A stretch of DNA of 61,270 bases from Acidobacteriota bacterium (lineage in GTDB: Bacteria; Acidobacteriota; JAAYUB01): the NCBI GenBank assembly GCA_016935015.1, contig JAFGRT010000167.1, positions 1-61,270 on the forward strand, read 5' to 3'. The position numbers and the translations under genes are program-made. The notes below the pieces were generated by a model. The model did no database searches. It was given only the letters and a program-made list of their open reading frames with translations, and was not told the DNA's origin. Numbering within the stretch: the stretch's first letter is position 1; every line of letters begins with the position of its first letter. Of this stretch, positions 14,594 to 23,806 are shown piece by piece.

Positions 14594-17334
14594 GCGTTTT
14601 CCCTCTTTTTAGACAGATAGTATACGGCCGGTTCGGTGCCGATCCCTTCGAGGAGGCGATAGGCGCGCGGTGATTGCGCCAGGGCGTAGATCCGCGAAGA
14701 ACGATCCAGCAGGTTGCCGAAGGTGATGGCGCCCGTGGGGCAGGACTGGGCACACGCCGTGGTGAATTCGCCGTCTTTCACCTGTCGTCCCTGGTCCTTG
14801 GCGTGATCCTTCCCTTGCCGGATCCGCTGAATGCAGAAGGTGCATTTTTCCATGACGCCCTTGGGGCGGACGGACACATCCGGATTCAGCATCAGGTTGA
14901 GGGGTGACGGCCACTCGTGGTCGAACCAGTTGAACCGCCGCACCTTGTAGGGGCAGTTGTTGGCGCAGTAGCGGGTGCCGACGCAGCGGTTGTACACCTG
15001 CTGGTTGAGACCCTCCGAACCATGGTAGGTGGCATATACCGGGCACACGGCTTCGCAGGGCGCGTTTTCGCAATGCTGGCACATGACGGGGATGAAGAAC
15101 ATTCGTCCGTCGCGGCTCAAGTGAGGCTCGATCCGCAGCCAGGCCATCTCGCGGCCGATGCGATGTTCGTCCGGCCCGACGATGGCCACGTTGTTCTCGA
15201 TGTAGCAGGCGGCGACGCAGGCCGAGCAGCCGATGCAGCGATCCAGGTCGATGGCCAGGGCCCAGCGGTAGCGACTGTACTCCTTGGGCGGATATAGGGT
15301 GGCCGGCGGATGCTCCGTGGCGTGATCGTCCCCGCCGTGCGCCGGCCCGTGGTGCGGCTTGTCATGAGGCAGGATGCCGCGGCCGACGGCGCCGGTGAAC
15401 GAGCCGGACAGGATCGGCACATCGATCCGGGTGCCGGTGGCCTGCCAGCTGTCGATGGGCAGGATCCCCAGCGGCTCGCCCGACGATGCATCACGGGGCA
15501 GGGCCAGGCCGTCCAGCTGGTCGGTGTGAACCATGACGCGGCCGGCGGCCAGTTGGGGATGGGTTTTGACGGGCAGCCGCAGGCCGGCGCCGCTGGTGCG
15601 GATGTCCAGCTCCTGGCCGTCGGTGATTCCAAGAGTGTCGGCGTCGGCAACCGACAGGGTAACCCAATTGCCGTAGGTAATGGTGGCGATGGGATCGGGA
15701 ATTTCGTGGAGCAGGGTCAACACCCGGCTGCGGCCGTCGAAGGTTCGCAGGGACGGGACGACGACGAGGGTTTTATCGGCTGGTGGTTCCTGGATGGTGA
15801 TCACCGGGGGGGGGGCGCCGGCCTGAAGAGTGGGCGTCGTTTCCTCCGTATCCCGAATCACCCAGCCCTGATCCAGCAATTCACGGCCGATGGTGCCCCA
15901 GCGGCGGGCCAGGTACGTTCGGTAATTCAGGCCGTTGTTCATCATCTGCAGCAGGATATCGCCTTCGGAGAGCGTATCGTGCAGCGGCCGGAATACAGGT
16001 TTGATGAGACTGATCACGCCGTGGCGCGGCTCCACGTCATCCCATGACTCGAGGGAATGGGACAAAGGCAGGATGACATCACAGCCGTCGTAAGGCGGAT
16101 ACATAAAGTCCGTCAGGCCGACACGAAAGCGGGCCCCGCACAGGGCATCCCGCAGGGACGGAACATGATCCAGATGGTAGAGGCGCGAAATTAACAACAC
16201 GCCGATCTGTTTGTCGCTCAGAGCGTCGACAAGGCCGGCGAAATCGGCAGCGCCGCCGACGGTTTCGTAATTCTCGTGCCGTTCATAATCCACCGTCCGA
16301 CCCACCATATCCAACGACCATTGCAGCAGAGCGGCCAGGACAGCCGTCAGCCGGCCGTTGTTCCCGGCCAGGGCCACGCCGCCGGCCAGCAGCAGCGGGT
16401 TGGATGACGCGCGCAGTGCATCCCGCAACTCCTCGATGACCGTAACGGGTAGCCCGGTCTGACGGGCGGCCGCTTCGGCCGTGACTGCCGGAACGGCCGC
16501 GGCAACTGCCGCGGGCAGATCGCGCCGGGCGGGAACTGCCCGTAGCAACCACGCCAGCAGGTACGGCTCACTGTCCGGACGAATCACCAGCCGGCGGGAT
16601 GCCCGGTTGCCGGTCAGGGAGAAGTGGGGCTCCAGGTGGTACCAGCGCTGCTCCTTTTCCAGTGCCGCTGCAAACTGGCGGGCGAAGTTGACGGGCGAGA
16701 CAAAGGTCTCCAGCAGATCGGCCCCCAGCGACACCAGCACGTCCGCTTCGGCGAGATGATATTGCGGGACGGACTTTCTTCCGAACAGGGCGTCGCCGGC
16801 AAAGCGGATAGCCTCGTGGTTGAATCGCTCCACCTCGGGCGCCCGATCGAAGGAACGGGTGCGGCAGAATTCATCGATGAGGGCGGCCAGGGAACCCGTG
16901 GTCCGTCCGGCAAGATAGACCTGACGGCCGCCCGATTCGGATAAAGCCTGTTCCACATCCGCCATGGCCTGTTCCCAGGAGACATCCTGATAGTCACCGG
17001 TGTTCGTTCTGCGGCGGGGAGCCGTGATCCGGTCGGGGTGTAACAGCCGCGAGAGCGAGGCCTGGCCGCGGATGCACAGTGCGCCATCATTGATGGGGTG
17101 CCCCGGCATGCCTTCCAGTTTGAACGGATTTCTTTCGCGGACGCGGACCCAGATGCCACAACCGGCACCGCACTCGGTGCAGGTGGACGGGTACAGAGCG
17201 GCCATACCCGGAACTTCACCCTCCCGCGGCACCACGTGGGAAATCAGTTTTTTATGAGGGTCCTCCCCGCAGGAGGAGAGCACGGCCCCCCCGGAAACGA
17301 TCCCCATGAGTTTCAAAAATTCCCTTCTTTGCAT
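14590..17334 (-). CDS. actB: Alternative complex III Fe-S/molybdopterin-like subunit ActB
   Basis: I chose the ATG at 17334, preceded by GAGGAGCGACGG, over an in-frame GTG at 17352. The N-terminus carries a TAT signal (RREFLKLMG). A molybdopterin-oxidoreductase-like domain follows, with CTECGAGCG and a later CIRG motif. The last 220 residues form the Fe-S domain with four Cys clusters: CIGCSACVAAC, CQHCENAPCEAVC, CVGTRYCANNC and CTFCIQ...CAQSC. The two-domain fusion is normal for ActB, and in solved ACIII the molybdopterin-like domain has no cofactor. It relays electrons from ActC toward ActA haems on the periplasmic side. Confidence 0.95.
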   Translation of the reverse strand: MQRREFLKLMGIVSGGAVLSSCGEDPHKKLISHVVPREGEVPGMAALYPSTCTECGAGCGIWVRVRERNPFKLEGMPGHPINDGALCIRGQASLSRLLHPDRITAPRRRTNTGDYQDVSWEQAMADVEQALSESGGRQVYLAGRTTGSLAALIDEFCRTRSFDRAPEVERFNHEAIRFAGDALFGRKSVPQYHLAEADVLVSLGADLLETFVSPVNFARQFAAALEKEQRWYHLEPHFSLTGNRASRRLVIRPDSEPYLLAWLLRAVPARRDLPAAVAAAVPAVTAEAAARQTGLPVTVIEELRDALRASSNPLLLAGGVALAGNNGRLTAVLAALLQWSLDMVGRTVDYERHENYETVGGAADFAGLVDALSDKQIGVLLISRLYHLDHVPSLRDALCGARFRVGLTDFMYPPYDGCDVILPLSHSLESWDDVEPRHGVISLIKPVFRPLHDTLSEGDILLQMMNNGLNYRTYLARRWGTIGRELLDQGWVIRDTEETTPTLQAGAPPPVITIQEPPADKTLVVVPSLRTFDGRSRVLTLLHEIPDPIATITYGNWVTLSVADADTLGITDGQELDIRTSGAGLRLPVKTHPQLAAGRVMVHTDQLDGLALPRDASSGEPLGILPIDSWQATGTRIDVPILSGSFTGAVGRGILPHDKPHHGPAHGGDDHATEHPPATLYPPKEYSRYRWALAIDLDRCIGCSACVAACYIENNVAIVGPDEHRIGREMAWLRIEPHLSRDGRMFFIPVMCQHCENAPCEAVCPVYATYHGSEGLNQQVYNRCVGTRYCANNCPYKVRRFNWFDHEWPSPLNLMLNPDVSVRPKGVMEKCTFCIQRIRQGKDHAKDQGRQVKDGEFTTACAQSCPTGAITFGNLLDRSSRIYALAQSPRAYRLLEGIGTEPAVYYLSKKRENA

Positions 17335-17356
17335 ACCGTCGCTCCTCTTCACTCAA

Positions 17357-17866
17357 TCATTTGTGACAAGTCCAGCAGTCCGTGGGGGCATTGCGGGATC
17401 GATGACAGCTGACGCACCAGCCCATCATCAGGCTCCGCACCTGGCGGACCCGGGCCTGGGCCTTGAGTTCACCGTGACAGAAGCTGCAATCCACCCCGGC
17501 CTTGATGTGCCGCTTGTGATTGAAGACCGCGTGCCAGGGCAGCTGGTACACCCGCTGCCAGTGGATCGGTTCCTGCCGCTCCCAGAAGCCGCGTAGTTTC
17601 TGAACTTCGGGTCGATCGATGGCGGCGTTCTTATGGCACTCCATGCACAGACTGACGGGCGGAACCGTCGCCTGGGGGGAACGGGCCACGGTCTGGTGGC
17701 AATACGTGCATTCCAGGCCGAGGTTGCCGGCATGGATGGGGTGACTGAAGGCGATGGGCTGTTCGGGCGCCTGGCCGGTGTCCTGCCATTGCCGGGCCAG
17801 AACCAGGATCAGCAGCAGACAGCCAATAAAGTAAGCGACCAGGATCAGGGGCAGGTATCTTTTCAC
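17357..17866 (-). CDS. actA: Alternative complex III pentahaem cytochrome ActA
   Basis: A single N-terminal membrane anchor (5-25) is followed by five CxxCH sites at about residues 53, 74, 127, 151 and 164, the expected number for ActA. The start is GTG with AAAGGAGT upstream. ActA accepts electrons from ActB in the periplasm and passes them to a monohaem cytochrome or directly to the oxidase. The gene starts 3 bases after the preceding membrane-cytochrome gene and lies 22 bases before actB. Confidence 0.93.
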   Translation of the reverse strand: MKRYLPLILVAYFIGCLLLILVLARQWQDTGQAPEQPIAFSHPIHAGNLGLECTYCHQTVARSPQATVPPVSLCMECHKNAAIDRPEVQKLRGFWERQEPIHWQRVYQLPWHAVFNHKRHIKAGVDCSFCHGELKAQARVRQVRSLMMGWCVSCHRSRNAPTDCWTCHK

Positions 17867-17869
17867 GGC

Positions 17870-19114
17870 TTACTCCTTTGCGGCATACGTTGACAACAGA
17901 TAAGCGGAAACGGCCTTGACCTCGCGGACATTCAATCCCTGGTTGGGCATGGCCGGGTAGTCGGGATTCACCTTGACGGGATTGCGGATAAACGCCTCGA
18001 GGGCCGCGACGTTGTCCACGTATTTGGGGAGAACCTCATTGTAGGGCGGTCCCACGACCCGTTGTTCGAACAGGTGGCACGCCGTACAGCGCTCGTTGTA
18101 GATTTTCTCACCCAGCTTTTCGTCGGCCACCACATTGGCGTCCCGTTTGGCCTCGCGCTCGGCCGTCCAGTTTTCCTTCTCTTTTTTCACCTGATCGGCC
18201 AGGAGGGTGAGATGTTCCTGGTTGGCCCGGGCATAGAGGAGTTGATGGTTCACCAGCACCAGCCCGAAGACGATGGTGGCGAGAACCATGACCGTGACGG
18301 CGAACCGGGCAACGGTCGCTCTCAGGATGCCGACGATGGCGAGGGCCAGCACGCCGAGCAAGACAATGGTCACGGCGCCCAGGGCAAACGCCGGGCTGGT
18401 CAGGGTATACACCGGCAGTGTGTAGAAATCCCACAGCATCAGCACTGGGAGAAACAAAACACCACCCAGCATCATGCCGCCGGTGATCTTGCGCATCTGA
18501 TCATAATCGAACGTCTGGGTAGGCCGCCGGTGTTCGGGCCAGCGGAAGTACAGGAAATAGAGCCAGGCGCCGGTGAAGAGGATGGAAAGGGCCAGGAAGA
18601 TGAGGAAATGAATGATGACCTGGATGGAAAAGACCGCCGGCAGAGGCGTCTCCACAAAGGCCCAGATTTCGGGGAAAAGCATCAGATCAATGGTGCTGAT
18701 GGTGAAGAAAGCGGCCGCCAGCAGTAGCACAAAGCCGAGCCCGACCAAAATCATCGCCCTGGATTTGCCATACAGATAGACCAGCAGAAAACCGCCGAAC
18801 AGGGGGAACATGATCCGCAAAAAATATTCGAAAACCGGCAGAGATGAGCCATAAAAATAAAGCTGAAACAAAAACATCAGGCAGAAAAAGGGAATCACGC
18901 CGAAGGTGATCATTGGGCCGCCGCCGGTCCAAGGCTCCAGAAAATACCGGTCCAATGGGGATTTGATCATTCGCAGGCCGGTGGACGCCAGTGTGGAGAC
19001 CAGCACCAGGCCCAGATAGGGCAGGGCGAAGAGCAGCATAAACAGGATCAGATAGGCCAGCATGCCAAACTGCTGGTCGGTGGGAGGTAAAAGGAGTTCG
19101 TTTAGCATCTGCAT
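17870..19114 (-). CDS. Polytopic membrane protein with C-terminal monohaem cytochrome c domain
   Basis: The first 300 residues contain about eight hydrophobic segments with conserved His in an IQVIIHFLIF helix. A charged linker (about 305-335, KKEKENWTAEREAKRD) follows. The final 72 residues form a class I cytochrome c with CTACH at 343-347 and a likely axial Met in AMPNQGL. The family is unnamed as far as I recall. It sits directly before actA, while a stand-alone actE is missing, so it may be the haem carrier linking ACIII to the caa3 oxidase. That role is inference. A 125-base gap with hairpins separates it from ctaB. Confidence 0.8.
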   Translation of the reverse strand: MQMLNELLLPPTDQQFGMLAYLILFMLLFALPYLGLVLVSTLASTGLRMIKSPLDRYFLEPWTGGGPMITFGVIPFFCLMFLFQLYFYGSSLPVFEYFLRIMFPLFGGFLLVYLYGKSRAMILVGLGFVLLLAAAFFTISTIDLMLFPEIWAFVETPLPAVFSIQVIIHFLIFLALSILFTGAWLYFLYFRWPEHRRPTQTFDYDQMRKITGGMMLGGVLFLPVLMLWDFYTLPVYTLTSPAFALGAVTIVLLGVLALAIVGILRATVARFAVTVMVLATIVFGLVLVNHQLLYARANQEHLTLLADQVKKEKENWTAEREAKRDANVVADEKLGEKIYNERCTACHLFEQRVVGPPYNEVLPKYVDNVAALEAFIRNPVKVNPDYPAMPNQGLNVREVKAVSAYLLSTYAAKE

Positions 19115-19185
19115 GGACGTAAACCCTTTCTTGAGCCGCCGCCCACAAGGGGGTGGACAGCGGGAGGTATCAGTCTTCTACAGTT

Positions 19186-19234
19186 CCCCGTGACGGGGCT
19201 GAAAACCCTTCGCGGCCTTGAGAGAACGGCCGCG
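19186..19234. repeat. Two hairpins in the operon gap between ctaB and the membrane cytochrome gene
   Basis: CCCCG-TGA-CGGGG (19186-19198) and CGCGGCC-(10 nt)-GGCCGCG (19211-19234) are both perfect stems in the only sizeable gap inside the respiratory operon. On the minus strand the second is followed by AAGGGTTTTC. They could reduce transcription or stabilise mRNA between the oxidase and ACIII halves. Confidence 0.5.
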
Positions 19235-19239
19235 GCGGC

Positions 19240-20097
19240 TCAGCCGACACTCTTATCAATGATCAGCATCACCAGCACGATGGCCGCCAGCTGATTGGTG
19301 GCCGTGAAGGATCGACGCAACAAAGAGACATCAGGTGTCAGGGTCATGATGCAGCCGCAAACGCGGGACCCACTCCACAGCGCGAACAGGACCACCGTTC
19401 CATAGAGCAGCACATGATTCAGCAGGCCAAAGAGCGGCAGCATCACCGTGAGGCTTAGCGTTGCGTAAAACCAGAGAAGCGTGATTCGAACGAAATGCAA
19501 ATATCCCAGATATTTAAGGGGAGTCGGATAGCCGGCCCGCTCATAGTCGTCGCCATGGATGAGCAGGAGGAACCAGAAATGGGGAACCTGCCAGACAAAG
19601 AGCAGGCCCATCAGGACGATATTCACCGGCGACAGTAATTCACCGCCGCCGGCGCTCCAGCCGATGGCCGGGGGAAGAGCACCGACCAGGGCGCCGGGCA
19701 GGGCGGCGAAGGCCGATACTCGTTTAAGCGGCGTGTAGACCAGGTTGTACCAGCCGACGGCCAGCAGGCCCAGGCTTACCGATAGACCGCCGGAGGTACT
19801 GACGCCCAGCAGGATGAGACCGGCGGCCAGGAGTGTCGCGGCGAACACCAATGCCGCAGCCGGTGAGATTCGACCCGCCGGCAACGGCCGCCGCCGCGTG
19901 CGCTGCATGAGAGCGTCGAAACGCCTTTCCTGGACCTGGTTCAGGGCTGAGGCCGCCCCGGCCAATAAAAAAATGCCGAGGCCGACGCCAGCCAGTCGGG
20001 GATCCGCCGTACCCGCGGCCAACAGGTAGGCGGCCACACCGCTCAGGGTGGACAGCAGGGAAACCGGCAGTCTGAACAATTCCAGCAGAAGTTTCAT
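19240..20097 (-). CDS. ctaB: Protohaem IX farnesyltransferase (haem O synthase)
   Basis: The 285-residue UbiA-superfamily protein has the first Asp-rich motif in NQVQERRFDALMQRT followed by RRPLPAG, and a second in GDDYERAGYP. About nine hydrophobic segments are visible. It adds a farnesyl group to haem B for haem A synthesis, feeding the oxidase encoded just upstream. It overlaps coxB by 4 bases. The next enzyme, haem A synthase (ctaA), is not in this window. Confidence 0.92.
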   Translation of the reverse strand: MKLLLELFRLPVSLLSTLSGVAAYLLAAGTADPRLAGVGLGIFLLAGAASALNQVQERRFDALMQRTRRRPLPAGRISPAAALVFAATLLAAGLILLGVSTSGGLSVSLGLLAVGWYNLVYTPLKRVSAFAALPGALVGALPPAIGWSAGGGELLSPVNIVLMGLLFVWQVPHFWFLLLIHGDDYERAGYPTPLKYLGYLHFVRITLLWFYATLSLTVMLPLFGLLNHVLLYGTVVLFALWSGSRVCGCIMTLTPDVSLLRRSFTATNQLAAIVLVMLIIDKSVG

Positions 20098-21065
20098 TTC
20101 AACGATTGGATGTAGTCGATGATCAACGTCAACTCTGACGGGCTGAGATCGTCAGCCGGCGGCATGATGACACCATCATAGCCCTTGACATATTCCGCAT
20201 CCGGGTCCACGATGGCACGGCGCAAATATGCCTCATCGGCCGTGATCACCCGTTCCTGGCCGTCAACCAGCACGTAACGATCCTTTTGGAACAGTCCCTT
20301 CAGCGAAGGGCCGAGATTCTCCGAACCATCGGTGGTGTGGCAGGAGAAACAACCGTTGTCCCATAATACTTTTCGGGCCCTCTCCCGCTGCTCCTCCGTA
20401 AAACCGGTGGTTTCTTCGACCGGAGCGGCGGCCGTTTCGACCGCCGCCGCCGGTGAGGAGTCAGCTTCGCCGCCGTACCAGCTGTCAAAAGCATCCTTCT
20501 CCATGACAACCACTTCCGACAACATGTAGGCGTGCCGCTGGCCGCAATACTCGGCGCAGAAGACATCCGCTGGACCCACGGTTTGCGGCTTGAACCAGAG
20601 GTAGGTAGTGCGGCCGGGGACCACGTCTTCCTTGACCCGGAACGCTGGGATGAAAAAGCTGTGATTTACATCCAGCGAGGTCATGGAGAGTTTCACGTTG
20701 CGGTCCACCGGGACGTACAGCTTGTCGGATTTGCGGCCGTTTTCGTATTCGAAAGTCCAGTCCCACATGCGTCCAACCACGTTGATGGTAAAGGCATCCT
20801 CCGGCACCTCGCGCAGATACCGGAAGCCCTCATATCCGTAATAGAACATCCCTGTAACGATCAAAAGCGGAATGACCGTCCAGATGATTTCCAGCGTGGT
20901 ATTGCCATGGATGGGCTCGGCCCGGGGATGCCTTTTCCGGTTGTAACGGACGACGAAATAAATCATGATCGCCGTGATCAGCAACAGTGTAACCACGGCG
21001 AAGATCACGAGGGCAAGAAAAATAATGTCGAAGGTTTCGGTAAATGAACTGACCGGTGTAGTCAT
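20094..21065 (-). CDS. coxB: Cytochrome c oxidase subunit II with fused cytochrome c (caa3 type)
   Basis: Two N-terminal helices (about 12-40 and 58-78) anchor a periplasmic cupredoxin with a complete CuA site: H135, C170, E172, C174, H178 and M181. An Ala/Pro/Glu-rich linker (about 203-220) leads to a cytochrome c domain with CFSCH at 239-243, and MPPADDLS gives a likely axial Met. The fusion defines a caa3 enzyme that can accept electrons directly from ACIII. It lies 9 bases after coxD. Confidence 0.95.
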   Translation of the reverse strand: MTTPVSSFTETFDIIFLALVIFAVVTLLLITAIMIYFVVRYNRKRHPRAEPIHGNTTLEIIWTVIPLLIVTGMFYYGYEGFRYLREVPEDAFTINVVGRMWDWTFEYENGRKSDKLYVPVDRNVKLSMTSLDVNHSFFIPAFRVKEDVVPGRTTYLWFKPQTVGPADVFCAEYCGQRHAYMLSEVVVMEKDAFDSWYGGEADSSPAAAVETAAAPVEETTGFTEEQRERARKVLWDNGCFSCHTTDGSENLGPSLKGLFQKDRYVLVDGQERVITADEAYLRRAIVDPDAEYVKGYDGVIMPPADDLSPSELTLIIDYIQSLK

Positions 21066-21074
21066 GCGGACACC

Positions 21075-21353
21075 TCAACGAAAAAGTATGTCGGCGAAGG
21101 TGAGAACCATGATGACCATCAGGGTGAGGATCGCAACGGCCAGCATGATCTTGAAAATCTTCTCCTCATACTTCATATTCATGAAATACAGCACCACCAG
21201 GCTGCTCTTGACGGTGGCGATGATGATGGCCGCCAGAACGCTCCATTTTCCGAAATGGAGGCTGGCGGCGGTGACGGTCAGGGCTGTCAGGGCCAGCAGA
21301 CCGAACCAGACCATCACATATTTTCCGTATGGCAGTGTTGCTTGTTTTTCCAT
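21075..21353 (-). CDS. coxD: Cytochrome c oxidase subunit IV
   Basis: The 92-residue protein has three hydrophobic segments and the subunit IV core pattern, with VKSSLVVLYFMNMKYE in the second helix. The Met at 21353 gives the typical N-terminus and the upstream in-frame extension is not family-like. It is a small structural subunit of A-family haem-copper oxidases, located between coxC and coxB as is common. Confidence 0.88.
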   Translation of the reverse strand: MEKQATLPYGKYVMVWFGLLALTALTVTAASLHFGKWSVLAAIIIATVKSSLVVLYFMNMKYEEKIFKIMLAVAILTLMVIMVLTFADILFR

Positions 21354-21373
21354 GTCCAGTCTCCGTCTTCGAT

Positions 21374-22147
21374 TCACGTGATGAGATAAAACAGCGGGAA
21401 AAGAAAGATCCAGATGAGGTCCACCAGATGCCAAAAAAGACCGGTATTTTCCAAATGGATCAGGTGTCGGCGGGACAGCTCTTCGTGCTTTTCGTATACA
21501 AGGGTGACGTGCACCTCGTGAAGATCCTCCCCGGCGGGCAGCACCAGCAGGTTGCGTTCCGAGTCGTCCTGCAGCGCCACCCGGGCCGGCTTGACATCGA
21601 GCAGCATGTATTTTTGCCGGGGTTTTCGGGCGACCAGCCAGAGCATGACGGCGATGATGATCATGCCCGCCAGGACGTGCAGTCCGTGCAGGCCGGTCAT
21701 GGCATAGTACAGATTGAAAAATTGCCGCTCGCCCTCGGCCATAAGGCTGAGTGTTTCCGAACCCGGATACAGGTCATGGGCGAATTTGGCGGACCATTCG
21801 AAATACTTGTTGATCAGAAAGATGCCGCCCAGCACGATTGTCACTCCCATCAGCCGCACCGCGACACGGTGGCGGTTGCGGTCCAGGGCGGCGATGGCCA
21901 GGGCCATGGTCAGACTGCTGGTCAGCAGGATCAGGGTGTTGATGGTGCCGACCAGCGGATCCAGGGTACTGGCGCTGTAATGGAAATCGGCAGGGAACTG
22001 CATGCGGTAATCGGAATAGACCAGAAACAAGCTGCCGAACATCAAGAGTTCCGTGAACAGGAACAGCCACATGCCGATCTTGGCCCCGGTATGATCCTGG
22101 TGGTGTTCCAGATGGTGGCCGGTGTCTGCGTGTGCCGCTGTACTCAT
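21374..22147 (-). CDS. coxC: Cytochrome c oxidase subunit III with a loop insertion
   Basis: The 257-residue protein has a His-rich N-terminus (SADTGHHLEHHQDH type), then helices with KIGMWLFLFTELLMFG, GLHGLHVLAGM and the terminal FWHLVDLIWIFLFPLFY signature. Between the fifth and last helices lies a hydrophilic insertion of roughly 45 residues (about 177-225) rich in Asp, Glu and Val that the usual subunit III lacks. It overlaps coxA by 4 bases. It supports proton uptake and stability of subunit I. Confidence 0.92.
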   Translation of the reverse strand: MSTAAHADTGHHLEHHQDHTGAKIGMWLFLFTELLMFGSLFLVYSDYRMQFPADFHYSASTLDPLVGTINTLILLTSSLTMALAIAALDRNRHRVAVRLMGVTIVLGGIFLINKYFEWSAKFAHDLYPGSETLSLMAEGERQFFNLYYAMTGLHGLHVLAGMIIIAVMLWLVARKPRQKYMLLDVKPARVALQDDSERNLLVLPAGEDLHEVHVTLVYEKHEELSRRHLIHLENTGLFWHLVDLIWIFLFPLFYLIT

Positions 22148-23802
22148 GGATGCGACGCTCCTTCCGCTGTTTTTTCAGGCAGGCCGTGCTCGAAATCATA
22201 GGTATCCCAGGTGACCTGCGGAATGACATCGAAATTTTCGTGTGGTGGTGGGGAAGGGACATGCCATTCCAGGGTTACGCCGCCCCAGGGATTGTCTCCG
22301 GCGATTTCACCATGCTTTCGTGCCCGGAAGAATTCAACGGCGATGAGGATGATCCCGGAGACGAGAATCCATGAGCCGATGGTGGAAACCACATGCCAGA
22401 AGTGGAATTCGGGGATATAGTCGTAATAGCGCCGGGGCATGCCCATCCAGCCCAGAATCAGCATGGGGAAATACAAGGCGTTAAAGCCGACGAACATCAG
22501 CCCCCACCCGATGTACATGGGTTTCATGCGATACAGCCGCCCGTACATCTTGGGGAACCAGTAGAGCAGGGCGGCGATGAACGCAAAACCGGTCCCGCCG
22601 AAGATGATGTAGTGAAAGTGTCCCACGACGAAGTAGGTATCATGGGTATGGATGCTGGTGGCCAGGGCGCCCTGGATCAGTCCGGTCAGGCCGCCGATGG
22701 AGAAAAGAAAGATGAAGGCCATGGTGAACAAGAGGGCCGGAGACATTTGGATCGCCCCCTTGTAGAGTGTGGCGACCCAGTTGAACACTTTGATGGCGCT
22801 GGGGATGGCCACCAGGAACGTGAGCAGGGAGAAGATCCAACGGGCCGTGTCACTCATGCCGCTGGTGAACATGTGATGACCCCACACCAGGTATCCGAAA
22901 AAGGCGATGGCCAGACTGGAAAAGGCAATGGCCTTGTAGCCGAAGATGGGCTTGCGGGCGAAAGTGGGCAATATTTCGGAAACGACACCCATGGCCGGCA
23001 GGATCATGATGTAAACGGCCGGATGGGAGTAAATCCAGAACAGATGCTGATACATGAGGGGATCACCGCCGCTGGCCGGATCGAAAATCCCGATGGCGAA
23101 AAGACGTTCGAAAGCCACCAACAGGACGGTAATGGCCAGCACCGGCGTGGCCAGGATCTGGATCCAGGATGTGGAATAGGATGCCCAGACGAACAGGGGG
23201 ATGCGGAACCAGCTCATGCCGGGGGCACGCATCCGGTGAACGGTGGTGACGAAATTCAGGCCGGTGAGGATGGAGGAAAACCCCAAAACAAAAACCCCCA
23301 GCACCGCCAGGGAGACATTCGTGCTTGTGCGCACACTGTAGGGTACGTAAAAGGTCCAGCCCGTGTCGGGCGCGCCGCCGCCGGTGAACAAGGCCAGCAC
23401 TGCCATGAACGCACCGATCATGTAGCACCACCAGGACAGCAGGTTCAAACGCGGAAAGGCCACATCCCGGGCGCCGATGAGGATGGGCAGGAAAAAATTG
23501 CCGAAGATGGCCTGTAAACCCGGCACGACGAACAGGAAGATCATGATCACGCCGTGCAAGGTGAACAGGGCATTATAGGTCTCCGGTTTGACGATGGTTT
23601 CCCCGGGGGCGATCAGCTCGAGCCGCATGAGCAGGCCGATGACGATGGCCACGGACGTGAAGGAAAGAATGGAAATGAGATAGAGAATGCCGATCCGCTT
23701 GTGATCTGTGGAAAAAATCCAGGCAAAGATGCCGCTGTAGCGGGTCTTGGTTGTCCGGAAATTATTCAGCGGGAGAGCATTTCCCGCACTTCCGTATGAC
23801 AT
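22144..23802 (-). CDS. coxA: Cytochrome c oxidase subunit I, A2 type
   Basis: The 552-residue haem-copper oxidase core has H83 (haem a), H260 with Y264 (CuB/crosslink), H309-H310 (CuB) and the GHFHY pair for haems a3 and a. The helix VI motif reads YSHPAVY: the D-channel Glu of the usual GHPEVY is absent and YS precedes HP, the hallmark of A2-type oxidases such as the Rhodothermus caa3. A K-channel Lys is present in SAIKVFNW. The Met at 23802 is 4 bases past the sco stop. Confidence 0.95.
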   Translation of the reverse strand: MSYGSAGNALPLNNFRTTKTRYSGIFAWIFSTDHKRIGILYLISILSFTSVAIVIGLLMRLELIAPGETIVKPETYNALFTLHGVIMIFLFVVPGLQAIFGNFFLPILIGARDVAFPRLNLLSWWCYMIGAFMAVLALFTGGGAPDTGWTFYVPYSVRTSTNVSLAVLGVFVLGFSSILTGLNFVTTVHRMRAPGMSWFRIPLFVWASYSTSWIQILATPVLAITVLLVAFERLFAIGIFDPASGGDPLMYQHLFWIYSHPAVYIMILPAMGVVSEILPTFARKPIFGYKAIAFSSLAIAFFGYLVWGHHMFTSGMSDTARWIFSLLTFLVAIPSAIKVFNWVATLYKGAIQMSPALLFTMAFIFLFSIGGLTGLIQGALATSIHTHDTYFVVGHFHYIIFGGTGFAFIAALLYWFPKMYGRLYRMKPMYIGWGLMFVGFNALYFPMLILGWMGMPRRYYDYIPEFHFWHVVSTIGSWILVSGIILIAVEFFRARKHGEIAGDNPWGGVTLEWHVPSPPPHENFDVIPQVTWDTYDFEHGLPEKTAEGASHP

Positions 23803-23806
23803 GGGC

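Noticed and set aside
22393-23517. Open frame of 374 codons on the plus strand inside coxA
   Set aside because: Opposite a fully conserved oxidase gene; the product is Gly/Gln/His-rich noise.
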